Below are positions 19,978-30,570 of a DNA stretch of 64,000 nucleotides, piece by piece. Position 1 is the first letter of the stretch, and every line of letters starts with the position of its first letter. Position numbers and translations under genes: made by a program. Under the pieces are notes generated by a model. That model had not been told where the DNA came from and searched no databases. It saw only the letters and a list, made by a program, of their open reading frames with translations. Source of the stretch: Torymus aiolomorphi (lineage: Eukaryota > Arthropoda > Insecta > Hymenoptera > Torymidae); NCBI GenBank assembly GCA_036365515.1, contig CM070873.1:23691085-23755084 (forward strand), written 5' to 3'.

Positions 19978-22169
19978 TTATAAACGGTATCTCGGTGCAA
20001 CATATGACACGCCATTTATTTCAACAAATATACAAGGTGTTGTTGATCGCAGAAAATCATATTGAATGATTTCCTTAACATTTATTTCTCTTACGCTGTA
20101 TGCGAAAAAATGGCAATTGAATCCTACGGCTTTCAGACATTTATATTTAAAAAAATAGTTTTTATCTATTAAGTATATACTTTCTATTTCGCCAAAACAA
20201 GGTGAGTCATCGTCCATTGAAACAACAACTATTGTCTGATGTTTGTATGTGATTCCGTTAATTGTAACCTTTTTCAATGTTTTACGTATAGTGGCTTGAG
20301 GGAAGTTGTAATACACTGAAGTGTCTTCTATTTCAGGACCGTGTTCAATATATTTTGTTTCATATTTTGCATATTTTAAACGCATTAAACTAAGTTGATG
20401 CCTCTCGCCAACAGTTTTCAATACATTTTTTCGTGATGCTGTAGATTGTACCATTAATCTTACGTGTCTGTGTTTTGATTCAAATCTTTCGCCCGATACT
20501 TTTCGCAAAGGACCCACTCTCAACATTAATTCATAGTAATGGATTAATAAATGAAATTTACAAGTGAAATAGCCAAATAAATTTTTGTACAGTTTTAAAA
20601 AGTCCGGAACGACATTTTTTAAAATATTCACATCTTGTTCTGTTACATCTGGAGCATTTATAACGTATAAAATTTCACGCAATTTAGTGTACAATAACCA
20701 AACTTTATGGTCTTTTGGGACACGATCTCCCACCATTAATCCGAAATAACGGGAAAAGAAAAGAAGCTCCGAGGCTGACATTTTTAAATGTTTGTTTTTT
20801 CTAACATATTCGAGTTTAATGTTTTCAGGTAGATTATTTTTTTCATAATCGAAATTCATGGAATTTTTTACATCATTAACAAAATTAATGTCAAATAATT
20901 TTTCGTCAATTAATGTCAAGAGTAGATTTGACATAACGTAGTTTGAAACTCCTTCATCAATATCATGCATTATGTCGACACATACACAATCAATCACATG
21001 ATAATCAATTAGCTTATTAAAAATGCTATCATTTCTAACACCTGTTAACGCATAATTTTTAGATTTTACATCACATTCATACTTTTTTTCGGTCGCATTA
21101 AAGACTTATCTTCGGATGTCAACGTTTTAATTTGATCAGCACTCGCTGAACAAACCCTGCAGCAAGGGGTATTCGTAAATGACCGTACGAAACCGCAAAT
21201 ATCATTAACTCCTTTATTATCGCCTATTACTAAACAGGGTATAAAAAATATTTTATATTTTTTTCCCTTGACATTAATGATAATTCCATTTTGTCGCATA
21301 AGATTTAATTCTGATATTAATTCTTCAAAAACTTGAGTGTCAAACTCTTTTCTTACTTTAGTATTAAAAATATCTGTTAACATAATAGAATCTAGTTTTG
21401 ACGCGAAATTTGGGGGAAGACATGGAATAGTTGAGTAAACGCATCCTACAGAGTTATTGCCAGAGTGCGTTCCCATACCGTTTCCCGTTTCAACGTCATC
21501 GAAGAATATTAGCAGAGGCACGGGGATGCCATCATCTTTGAAGTTCTTTACTCGACTTTTCCAGAGACTTCCTTGAACAAAGTTAGTGATTACCTCTTTC
21601 TCTGATTGTAATTGCTCCATATATGATAGAGTAGCTTCAAGTAATCCATCTACTTGAAGCAATTGTTCAAAAGAATTCTTTATAGGCAAATGCATGTAAT
21701 GAATTGATTTATTTACAATTTTAACTAATTTTGCGCGCTTCAAAGATGATGGCTCCTCTTTTAACTTACATATTTTTGGTTCTATAAAGAGTTTTTTATT
21801 TTTATATATCGTGAAACGCTTACTTTTACTATGAAATTCTTTGAACGGATCTCGAAACTTTGCAAATGTTAATTTTATGTCATCGCTTAATGAAGGATCT
21901 ATAAGTTCTAAAGTAGAATTAAGTTCTTGTAATAATAATGGATTATAAATATTCTTTATGAAATTGTTAGTAAAGTCGATAATAAATTGGATATCTACAT
22001 TTGAAAAATGATATTTTGCATACAACTCTGAAGTTATTTTTATGATCTCAGCTTCCATTTTACAAATTTTACGATAATAACTATAACTATAATTTACTTT
22101 GACTTTATTTGAAAAATTTAACAGCTTTTTGAAAAAGCTTGTTGAAAAACGTTTATAAATAATGAGCAT
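19978..22169 (-). pseudogene. CACTA/Tnp2-like transposase, one frameshift
   Basis: The first ORF (22169-21066; an inner ATG at 22058 is equally likely) has 'LLIFFDDVETGNGMGTHSGN', 'VYSTIPCLPPNF', 'VIGDNKGVNDICGF' and 'CCRVC'. These are the blocks around the first two acidic catalytic residues of the Tnp2/CACTA-like group. The second ORF (to 19978) has 'DCVCVDIMHDIDEGVSNYV', 'CKFHLLIHYYELMLRVGP' and 'GERFESKHRHVR', matching the D-x-MH block and a DUF4218-like part. The second frame is open upstream to the A7 run near 21090, so the two ORFs are one protein separated by a -1 shift. It lies downstream of, and on the same strand as, the SAM-domain gene. Confidence 0.7.
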
Positions 22170-22303
22170 TTATTGCATAACTATTACTACGTAATACTGC
22201 TTCATTTATAACATAGTATTTCGAGCATAACATACATTGAATATGCAAGTACGAAACGTTTTAAACTATTTAAGAACTATTTAATAACCTTTTAACGCCT
22301 TTT

Positions 22304-24825
22304 TTATACTTTACTTAAACTCTCTGCAAGTTTTAAGATTTGTCCATTAGCAACGGTGCTTTTTATGCCTTTAATCTCATACATGTACACTTGGAAAAAG
22401 GACCAAATGTGCGGGCAGGCTAACGGATAGTCAATAGTAAAAACAAACATTACTTTAAAACATAAATCTACAGCAGTCAGTGGTGAATTTGCTGTATAAA
22501 TAGTTGTATTGACAACAACATATGATTCTTTGATCAATTCCAAGGGTCCACACAATATAACATATGGCTGAGGTGTACTAACATTTCTATCAATATAACA
22601 TTGATATTTACTGTCTATAAATTTTTGTAAAGCTTCTTTGCTTGTAGAATCCTAAAAAAGAATATCATAACAAAATAAATACGAAGGGAAATTACGCTTC
22701 TTCTACGTTGCTTTAAAATAATAATCTTAGAAATTAGATTGATTACAATACCTCAAGATGTTCGATGAATGATGAAGGCGTATCATAAGAAGTGGGTTTC
22801 CAATGATCTTTTTCAATTTTATTCTTGAACACGTGTTTTAGTAATACTGGTACTAGTAAGAGCGATAAAACAATTTTTTGATCTAAAAAATAAATTTTTT
22901 AAAATTATTATTATATATTAAAAGTGAAAATAAAATTTTAAATGTGCGTATAAACTAACCATTATTTTGTAAATGATCATTTTTCGTCAAAATATCTTTG
23001 AGGTTTGAATATTGCGTATCTGAACGCTTTACTTCGTCATTGATTAATTCAATATTTTCTGTGTTGACATTTTCATTAGGTACTGTGTTCACCTTATCAT
23101 TTTGTAACGTATTACGTTTTACACAGGGTTTGCTTGAACGGGATCTTCGCTGCTTAGTGCCTTCAGATTCCTTTAAAATATTTTTTGCGTGATTCACAAT
23201 TTTTGGAGCTTCTACTGCCCAATTGTCAATCAGCCTGTTACCTACTTTAATATCTTTAAATCTACTATTTTCCTGAGATACATAAAATTCCAATTTACGA
23301 TCAAAATCGAGAAGAATCTGAAACAATAAAATTTTAAAATGTATGATAAAGTAATATTTTGTTTGCAATTGTAAGTTTTCTCGTATTAATATATAGTTAG
23401 TATTAAACAATAATACATACCAACTCTGGTGCAAGAGAACTTGTTAAAATTTGGAATTCCTGAAGAATGCTTACAAAGGGTTTGTTTTTAAATTCAATTC
23501 TGTGTCTCTGATGGTATGAAAGATCCCAGGTTGTGATGATCAGATTTTTATCATCATTTGGAATATTTGTTTGCAAAATACTTAAATCTATAGTAACTGG
23601 GATTACTTCTACAAAGAAAAAAGCATTGTCAATAAATTTCTATGCATAAAACAAAAAATATTTTTTAACAATTAATACCTTTTTTGATATTTTCTTGATT
23701 ATCAGTTCTTGACAATGGTGAAACGATGCCTATTGTATTAAGTGCATCTCTATCTGATAAGTATGCTCGTTGTAAAAATCCAGTGCTGTTAATCTTTTTG
23801 CTGACTACACCCGCAGTCTTCTTTGCATCCTGCTGCTTTTCAATTTTTACAGTGTGAGATTTAGTATAATACTGCCTCCTTGTAATTTGTTCTTTTTCCG
23901 TTGGAAAAAGTTCTACTAATGAGTCAATAATAGGTTCAAATTTCGGTCCTAATATTCTGTTGAAATGAAAAATGTGAATATTAAAGTAACTTTGTATCAT
24001 ATATTATATAAAACTTTATGAAATTATATACATTCTTTTTGTATTGAATCTTTAAGATATAATAATTTATTTATTTATATTTAAATTTATTTATAATTGA
24101 TATAATTGATTAATTTAAATATATTCTACGTATTAACGATGATCTTACACTAACGGAATCTTTCCTGAGGATAACGATTGCAGCATCGCATCATCTATTA
24201 TGATCTCAGAAAGCTCTTTACGTAAAACAATCCCTGTTTTTGCATAATTATATAAAATCATACGGCCTTTTAATGTCGAATATAACAATTTGAAGAGAGG
24301 TTTTGACTTCTGTACTGTAAAATCATGGATATTAATAAAAAAGGGAATTAACTGTTATATCAAATAAACTAATTTATCAGTAAATTATTACATTCAGAAA
24401 AAGACTCGGCCACATTTTTGAATTCTTCTATTACAAGCAGTGACTCAGCGTTTTGATTAACGATAGTTGGTTTGCTTGGATCAAATTCTATACAATCATC
24501 AATAAACGCATTGTCAACTGAAATTTTTTTAGCATTTAGACAACTTATATTTTCTATTCTTTCACACAGTGCATCTTTGAACTTGCTTTTAAAAATGATT
24601 CTATTTTCAAGTTGTGTTTCAGGTATAATAGTATCAATATCTTTTTGACTTAAGTTAAAAAAATTTTCTTGATTCACATCGTGATCTGTGTTATAAAATT
24701 GAAAATAGTTTTAGGAAACAGAGCAAGTAAAATATAGGTTATGTATGAATGTACTTACATTGAAAGAGAACTTTGAATTCTCCTAACCCCCAATCGTCCA
24801 ATTTTTTCGATATGAACCGATCCAT
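22304..24825 (-). CDS. SAM-domain protein of the SAMD3-like, TE-associated type, eight exons
   Basis: The exons are 24825-24759, 24685-24392, 24314-24149, 23956-23679, 23608-23421, 23317-22960, 22882-22752 and 22651-22304. All introns are GT-AG, phases agree at every junction, and the sum is 1,830 bp, or 609 residues without internal stop. Residues 1-60 form a SAM domain ('LDDWGLGEFKVLFQ' ... 'FFNLSQKDIDTIIPE'). Then come a block with 'FEPIIDSLVELFPTEKEQIT', a basic linker, 'LSLLLVPVLLKHVF', and a conserved end with 'TAVDLCFKVMFVFTIDYPLA' and 'CPHIWSFFQVYMYEIKGI'. From memory this plan matches uncharacterised SAMD3-like proteins that are numerous in insects, fish and cnidarians. Its function is unknown; SAM domains mediate protein or RNA binding. 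The intact frame beside a nearly intact transposase suggests a recent element. Confidence 0.8.
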
Positions 24826-24843
24826 CCCCTTGTTCAGTAACTC

Positions 24844-25164
24844 TTGATGCACTTGCCAATAATTAACGCCAGAAAAAGAGCCGGGCCTCCTTCCTATACA
24901 CAAGACAATTTGCAATGGCTGTGCCGCGGACTACGGAAATTCACACGGGCTATTGCGGTCCGTGTTGTTGACAGCGGCTCACCTCGTGGCGCATGGGTGG
25001 CGCTGCTGTCTAATACGAGGCAGCGCCACATACATGAAGCGTGCTTCGTTGGCCTCGACGACTACGCTAGCTTGGCACCTGAAATCTGGTGCCGGGACTG
25101 TGCGGCACAGCCAAGCTACCGTCCGTATGCGTGCGAAATGTTTTCCGTGTGGAAGGATAAGTAG
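24844..25164 (+). CDS. Short GC-rich ORF, unrecognised
   Basis: This ORF of 106 codons has higher GC than its surroundings and reads a mixed sequence with Cys residues ('WCRDCAAQPS'). It lies just outside the SAM-domain gene, on the opposite strand. I do not recognise it. It could be a fragment of the same GC-rich element seen at 18.1-19.8 kb, or chance. Confidence 0.2.
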   Translation: MMHLPIINARKRAGPPSYTQDNLQWLCRGLRKFTRAIAVRVVDSGSPRGAWVALLSNTRQRHIHEACFVGLDDYASLAPEIWCRDCAAQPSYRPYACEMFSVWKDK

Positions 25165-26690
25165 GAAGAGATAGGGAAATGAGCTGGGAAAGACTCTTCA
25201 AAAACGCGACCAATAGGTCTCGTAAATAAGAACTCAAGGTTTTTATTAATCAAAAATCTCCTTTATTCACCCGAAATTACTCTGCCGAGGCTGAGACCGT
25301 CCTACTATGTAGGGGGAGTCGGGGGAAATAAGGCTGCCGAGGCGTCGGTGCGCGGGGCTTATATGCCCCGGAGCGCGCTTACTTACTTTGGCGAGCGCAA
25401 AAGTAGGGCCGTCGCCGCCTGGCGGCGGCGCCGCGTACTGCTCTCAGGCGGGTCGGCGCGCAGCGCGGGAAAATTCAAATGCGCTATATACAGTTTTACG
25501 CGTAAACCGGCGCGGAGAGTCTATTAACATTAATAATTATAAATATAATTAATACTATTTATTAAGTATTAATAATTAATACTAGGCGCGTAACAAACTG
25601 TCAATAACATTTGTTTAATAACTGTAAAAAATTTAAATAAATGTCGTAATTTGGAACCAGTTACTTATATTTATTCAGAGATAATAACAAAAACTTATTA
25701 TTTGGGGTTATTAATAGTTTTACACAATTTTTTTCATGTCTCAATTAATTATCATGAGATTTGGGATTACGCTGAAAACAAAACTTTTGGTGCTCCTATA
25801 ACAAAGGCTAAAATGTGAATTTTTCTGTTTTTTCAGTGCGTTGAAAGGCTGAAAGGCTGTACCTTATTTTCCTAATTGAATCTTATCTTCACTAAAAAAA
25901 GTACTTGAAAAGTACTTGAAAAGTACTCATTCAGGCTACATTTTTAAAGCTTATCCTGAAAATAATTGATATGTTCGTATTCACCCCTGGCATATTTTGT
26001 AGATATTATTACCACCGATCAATAACAAAAATTAAAGCAATGAATTTACAAAAATCCAACCTCATTCTACTCACAATTTTCAAACTTTTTCCCATATAAT
26101 GTGCTATACAAAAAGTTTCAAATATTTCAGATAAAAAATCATAAAAATTGAAAACGTATGAAAAAAACTACAATTTTCAATTAATTCTAACTTAAGAAAG
26201 CTTGAATATTTTGGTCTAAACTGTATATTTGCCTTTTGGGGCTAATTTAGAAAAAGAAAAGAAACTTGGAGCAATTTTAAAATTTTAGCCTTCAACAGTG
26301 GACATAAAATCACCCATAGATATGAAGCACAAGATCTTGTGTGTTGTGTTTTGCCCTACTATATAGATATATACTAATTTTATTTCATAACAACAGCAAG
26401 AATTATATTTTGTTATTTTTATTTTACATTTATTTATAATTTTACTAGTTTAATATAAATAGATATATTATAACTAGATGAAGATGAACAATTTTTTGGC
26501 AGGCATATTACGGTTATTTTGTATGTATGTCGATCGTTCACCATAATTTGTGATCATAATTATAACCATCGACCATTTCTTATGCTCAATATGCTTGCAG
26601 AGTATAATTAATAAATATTTAATAATTAATAAATAATTTATATTAACTCATATTAACTGTTGAAGAATGTTACAAACAGTTATAAACAAT
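25165..26690. other. GC-rich tail, then AT-rich gene-free DNA
   Basis: 25165-25500 stays GC-rich and contains 'ggcggcggcgccgc' and several short inverted repeats. From 25500 on the sequence is AT-rich with no recognisable gene or repeat family. Confidence 0.5.
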
Positions 26691-26726
26691 TAGTACCGTC
26701 AAAAATCCTGTGTGTGTGAGAGAGAG

Positions 26727-26950
26727 AGTGGAGTTGAGGGCCACTATAAAAAACCCTCTTGTGTACGTGTGTGAGTGTGTGTGCTTGTGACAGTGGAGTT
26801 GAGGGCCACTTTAAAAAACCCTCTTGTGTGCGCGCGTGTGTGTGTGTGTGTGTGTGTGTTAGTGGAGTTGAGGGACACTTTAAAAAACCCTCTTGTGTGC
26901 GCGCGTGTGTGTGTGTATGTGTGTGTGAGTGTGTGTGTGTGTGTGTGTGT
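26727..26950 (+). repeat. TG-rich minisatellite with pseudoknot-capable units, second array
   Basis: Three units at 26727, 26792 and 26861 have the same plan as those at 6.8-7.1 kb. AGTGG pairs with CCACT (ACACT in the third, a mismatch), and TGAGGG in the loop can pair with CCCTC downstream. TG runs separate them. Against the first array, the terminal pair of the second stem changes from A-T to G-C. Confidence 0.7.
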
Positions 26951-27433
26951 CAGGTTTTGGGGACTAGCCTCATCGTACAAGCATTAATGGATTACTAAGA
27001 TTAGCAAAAAAGGGTCGTCAAAGGTGCAAGTTAATCATCCTCATGCATAAAAATCGAGTCACATAAAATCAAGCTAGAGTAGAATCTTTGCAAAGAGAAA
27101 ATATTCATCTTGAAACTACAGTGCGCACGATGAGAGCAAGTTGATAGAGAAAAGCATGAAAATACGAGTAGGTTTCGTACACTTTGTACTTGTCTACTGA
27201 AAAACATTCGTGAACTTTTGATCTTGGTATTTTAATTTTCAGTTGAAAAATTGAAGAAGGAAATTGTATCATTAAAAATAAATAATGACAATAATAACGT
27301 TGGTAAAGAAACTAATCAAACGAATTAAAAATTTTCTTTAACCATACTAACACTGTAATGTTAACGCTGACATACGCTTAAAACACTTAAAACCCCTGAA
27401 CAACAGTTAAAAACACTTGAATTTTGTGTAACT
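26951..27433. other. Gene-free DNA
   Basis: AT-rich sequence without recognisable ORF or repeat. Confidence 0.5.
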
Positions 27434-27720
27434 TTGTCGTATTTTTTAGAATATAGTAAAATTTTGTCTAATTTAGTCGAATTTTCTCTAATTTCGTCGA
27501 ATTCGTCTGATTTTGTCGAATTTAGTCGAATTATGTCGAATATTGCCGAATTTTGTCAAATTTTGTCTAATTTTGTCAAATTTTGTCGAATTTTCTCAAA
27601 TTTCATCGAACTTCGTCTAATTTTGTCGAATTTTGTGGAATTTTGTCGAAATTTGTGTAATTTTGTCGAATTTTATCTAATTTCGTCAAATGTCGTCTGA
27701 TTTTGTCTAATTTTGTCGAA
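27434..27720 (+). repeat. ~10-bp tandem repeat of the 'aattttgtcg' type
   Basis: About 28 degenerate copies of a ten-base word (variants with tct, tca and tcg) run without interruption. A Ser/Asn/Phe-rich ORF through it is an artefact. Confidence 0.85.
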
Positions 27721-28579
27721 AAACACTGGAAACCACAGAAAACTTAAAAAAAAGGCGTCCATTGGGTAAAAAGTTATAAAAAAAGAACCGAGATAAATTT
27801 TAAGGCAAAAAAGCGTTGGGTGATAAACTTTAAAAAATTCAAAAAATTTTACTCATGATTGTGATGATCATTTTAACATAATATAATCGCAAATACATTT
27901 TATTTTGCGATCGCTCACTTAAGCAAAACTCAATTCAATGTTTTATATTATAACATAATATAAAAATATAGCATTATATGAAATAAACCGGCTATTTAGT
28001 TTTTTATCTATTAATCTTTTTCGCAAAAGAAAATGAGAAAAATGATACACTGCAACTTGAAAAAATTAGTAGAATATTGCATATTGCGTGTAGGTTGGCT
28101 ATCGAGTTGTTATTATTGTTGTATTATTCGTATTGTTCTATCAGGTCAGTGATGATATTTTTAACAAATTTCAACAATATTGTATATTGCATGTAGGTAT
28201 GTTTGTGTGAGAGAGTCATTATTCTTATTATCGGGGTAAGTAAGGTAAACTAGTAAAAACTTTTACAATTCTACATTGCATTCACCGAAACTACAACTTA
28301 ATATTTTTTACTTCGCATATAGGTGGCAGAGTTGTATTATTCGTATTATCGGTTCGGTAAGTGAAATTTTCAAATATTTTTATAATTTCGAATGTTACGC
28401 GTATGTTTTGTGATCGCATGATACAATTAAATATTACATATACATCGGTAAGACAGATGTAGTGTTATTCGGATTATCGTTGAAATTCGTAAAAATTTTT
28501 ACAATTTCATGTTACAGGTAGGTGGGTGATCGCTAATAAAATTATGCCGATTATCGGGTAGGATAGGGTAGGTAAGATA
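27721..28579 (+). repeat. Degenerate ~110-120 bp tandem repeats in AT-rich DNA
   Basis: From about 28,070, phrases such as 'atattgcatgtaggt' and 'tattattcgtattatcgg' recur at intervals (28080, 28185, 28300, 28420, 28510) with strong divergence. The phrase 'tgcatgtaggtaggtg' also occurs in the 30.2-30.6 kb array. 27721-28070 holds nothing recognisable. Confidence 0.5.
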
Positions 28580-28830
28580 AATATTACTTGCGATATTGCA
28601 CAAAGTCGAAGGGTGGGTAAGGGGAGGGGATAAGGACTTTTTACATTATCGCAAGTAATACTTGCGATATTGCACGAAGTTACAAGGGTAGGTGAGGGGG
28701 GAATTGGAAATTTGTAGAGTATCGCAAGTATTACTTGCGATATTGCACAAAGTTCCAATCGGTGGGTAACGGGGAGGATAGGAACTTTGTAGAATATCGC
28801 AAGTATTACTTGCGATATTGCACAAAGGCT
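28580..28830 (+). repeat. 75-bp satellite with 21-bp palindrome
   Basis: Each unit contains the palindrome ATCGCAAGTA(A)TACTTGCGAT at about 28648, 28721 and 28796, with a half copy at 28583. Between palindromes, AAAGTY and RACTTT phrases face each other and can pair in two of three units (AAAGTC/GACTTT, AAAGTTCC/GGAACTTT). Confidence 0.75.
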
Positions 28831-28969
28831 CGCGGGTACATGAGGAAATCGGAAGGAATTCCGATTTCATAGAGATCGTGCGAACCGACACGGCTTGAGT
28901 CCCCAGGGGGACTCGCCGTGTTCAGGCTCGCAGTACCTCAACAAATAATTTTTAATAATCTTTTTTCAG

Positions 28970-29378
28970 GTTCATCAGTAGCACCAGCAGCAATAGCAGC
29001 AACAGCAGCAACAGCAGGAACAGCAGCAATAGCCTACAGGATTAAGGTAAGTAGCTAATACTTAATAGTTTTTCCAGAGAGATGACAAACGGTGACAGCC
29101 CTATCCGCGAGATGGAGGAAGAGGAAGTTCCGACAACACCAGAACCGGCGCCAATTCGACCTGCCCCCTACTTCACTTATGGCGAGCGCGTGAAGCTCTT
29201 ACAGATGGCCATAGTGAACGTCATGAAGGGGGTACTTTGGGACCGCCGCCAAACACTGCCCAACCACCATCCCAGAAGCTGCCACTCGTTCCTGCTGAAG
29301 CTCTTGAGGCGAACCAGGAAGAGGGACTTGATCAGCCTCGGCTTACGCCCGGATCTGGTCAAGGGTTTGCTGGAAAGG
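28970..29378 (+). CDS. Two-exon gene fragment with CAG-rich leader, unrecognised
   Basis: A leader exon (28970-29046, CAG-rich) is bracketed by ttttttcag and AAG|GTAAGT. After a 31-bp gap to an acceptor at 29077 (tttttccag), the ATG at 29082 opens a frame to the donor at 29379 (AAGG|GTACGT). The product begins acidic and proline-rich, then 'YFTYGERVKLLQMAIVNVMK' and a basic helix 'LLKLLRRTRKRDLISLGLRP'. The 31-bp intron is short even for insects, so the leader may splice elsewhere. A frameshifted paralogue is at 14678. No known domain. Confidence 0.45.
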
Positions 29379-29462
29379 GTACGTTCTGGTCAATTATAGA
29401 AAACCCACTTATTGACATGTACAACGCAAACACACACACACAAACACACACACACACACACT

Positions 29463-29585
29463 ATAGCAGGGAGGATTTGGAGTCACAGTGTTGGACTCAC
29501 AATTATTGGATATGATAATAGTGGGACCAACACTGTTCTAAAATACCGCGGAAGTGACGAGCCGTGGGGTTCTGATCCCTGCTAT
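29463..29585 (+). ncRNA. tRNA-like structured cassette, copy 2
   Basis: ATAGCAGGGA at the start pairs with TCCCTGCTAT at the end. CAGTGTTGG pairs with CCAACACTG, and GGGTTCTGATCCC forms a T-arm-like hairpin. It is flanked by CA repeats on both sides. See 15184 for the first copy. Confidence 0.55.
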
Positions 29586-29664
29586 GCGCTACACTGACAC
29601 ACGCGCGCGCACACACATACACACACCTACACCCAACCATCCACCCCACAAACACGTGCACACT

Positions 29665-29787
29665 ATAGCAGGGAGGATTTGGAGTCACAGTGTTGGGCTC
29701 ACAATTATTGGATATGATAATCCTGGATCCAACACTGTTCTAAAATGCCGCGGAAGTGACGAGCCGCGGGGTTCTGATCCCTGCTAT
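29665..29787 (+). ncRNA. tRNA-like structured cassette, copy 3
   Basis: It has the same terminal stem as copy 2. The inner stem reads CAGTGTTGG/CCAACACTG and the CCGCGG/CCGCGG pair is perfect. It lies 80 bp after copy 2 with a CG/CA-rich spacer, so the two form a direct tandem. Confidence 0.55.
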
Positions 29788-29802
29788 GTTCTACACCGAA
29801 AC

Positions 29803-29809
29803 GCGCGCG

Positions 29810-29854
<45 letters not shown>

Positions 29855-29862
29855 TCACTCGG
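29803..29862 (+). repeat. CG/CA microsatellite
   Basis: CG dinucleotides pass into CA dinucleotides and then 'tcactcactc'. This is the same order as after copy 1. Confidence 0.95.
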
Positions 29863-29924
29863 ATGGGTGGGAATGCAGCCATGACATCGTCATGCCGGTC
29901 CCAAGCCAGGATAAATGCAGAGGG
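29863..29924 (+). repeat. LINE/SINE-like tail module, copy C
   Basis: It contains 'gaatgcagccatgacatcg', 'tcatgccggtcccaagcc' and 'ataaatgcagaggg'. CATGAC and GTCATG form a perfect small hairpin here. Confidence 0.65.
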
Positions 29925-30223
29925 CCATCCATTTTTTAAGATTCTATACGCGATTTTGAATAAGTTTTGACAATTTCTTTCACGAATACGAAGAGACAGA
30001 AAAAGCGAAAACTTGAAACTAATGTGTTGTAAATGATTATAGATGAGTAGAAGAAAACAATAATATAAGAAATTGGTAAGAATAGAAATTCATTTTCTTA
30101 TACCCTTATCCAAATTTTTGATGTTCGTCTTATCGAAATTGTCACTATTTGTAGAATTATTATAATATTCAGGTAAGGGAGAGTAGCAGATGAAAAGCTG
30201 GTATCTGTATATTTATATTGACC

Positions 30224-30570
30224 GAGAGGTAGATAGTGACACTTGTTACATTTTTACATATTGCATGTAGGTAGGTGAGAAAACGTTATATTTAGATAGC
30301 TCGAGAGGTAGGTAGTGAAACTTGTTAAATTTTTAGCAATTTTACATATTGCATGTAGGTAGGTGAGAAAACATTATATTTATATTGACCGAGAGGTAGG
30401 TAGTGAAACTTGTTAAATTTTTAACAATTTTAGATATTGCATGTAGGTAGGTGAAAAAACATTATATTTAGATAGCTCGAAAGGTAGGTAGTGAAACTTG
30501 TTAAATTTTTAGCAATTCTAGATATTGCATGTAGGTAGGTGAGAAAACATTATATTTATATTGACCGAGT
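30224..30570 (+). repeat. 88-bp tandem repeat with alternating subtypes
   Basis: Units start with GAGAGGTAG at 30224, 30303, 30391, 30479 (GAAAGGTAG) and end at 30567. The end of each unit alternates strictly between 'tatattgaccgag' and 'tagatagctcga', giving an A-B-A-B-A dimeric higher-order order. It lies directly before the LTR end of a Copia element and may be part of its U3. Confidence 0.8.

Noticed and set aside
19777..25500. CACTA-type terminal repeats ('cactgtatagcg' near 19777 and a similar inverted word near 25482)
   Set aside because: The match is only about ten bases with gaps and no 3-bp target duplication is evident, so element ends remain undefined.
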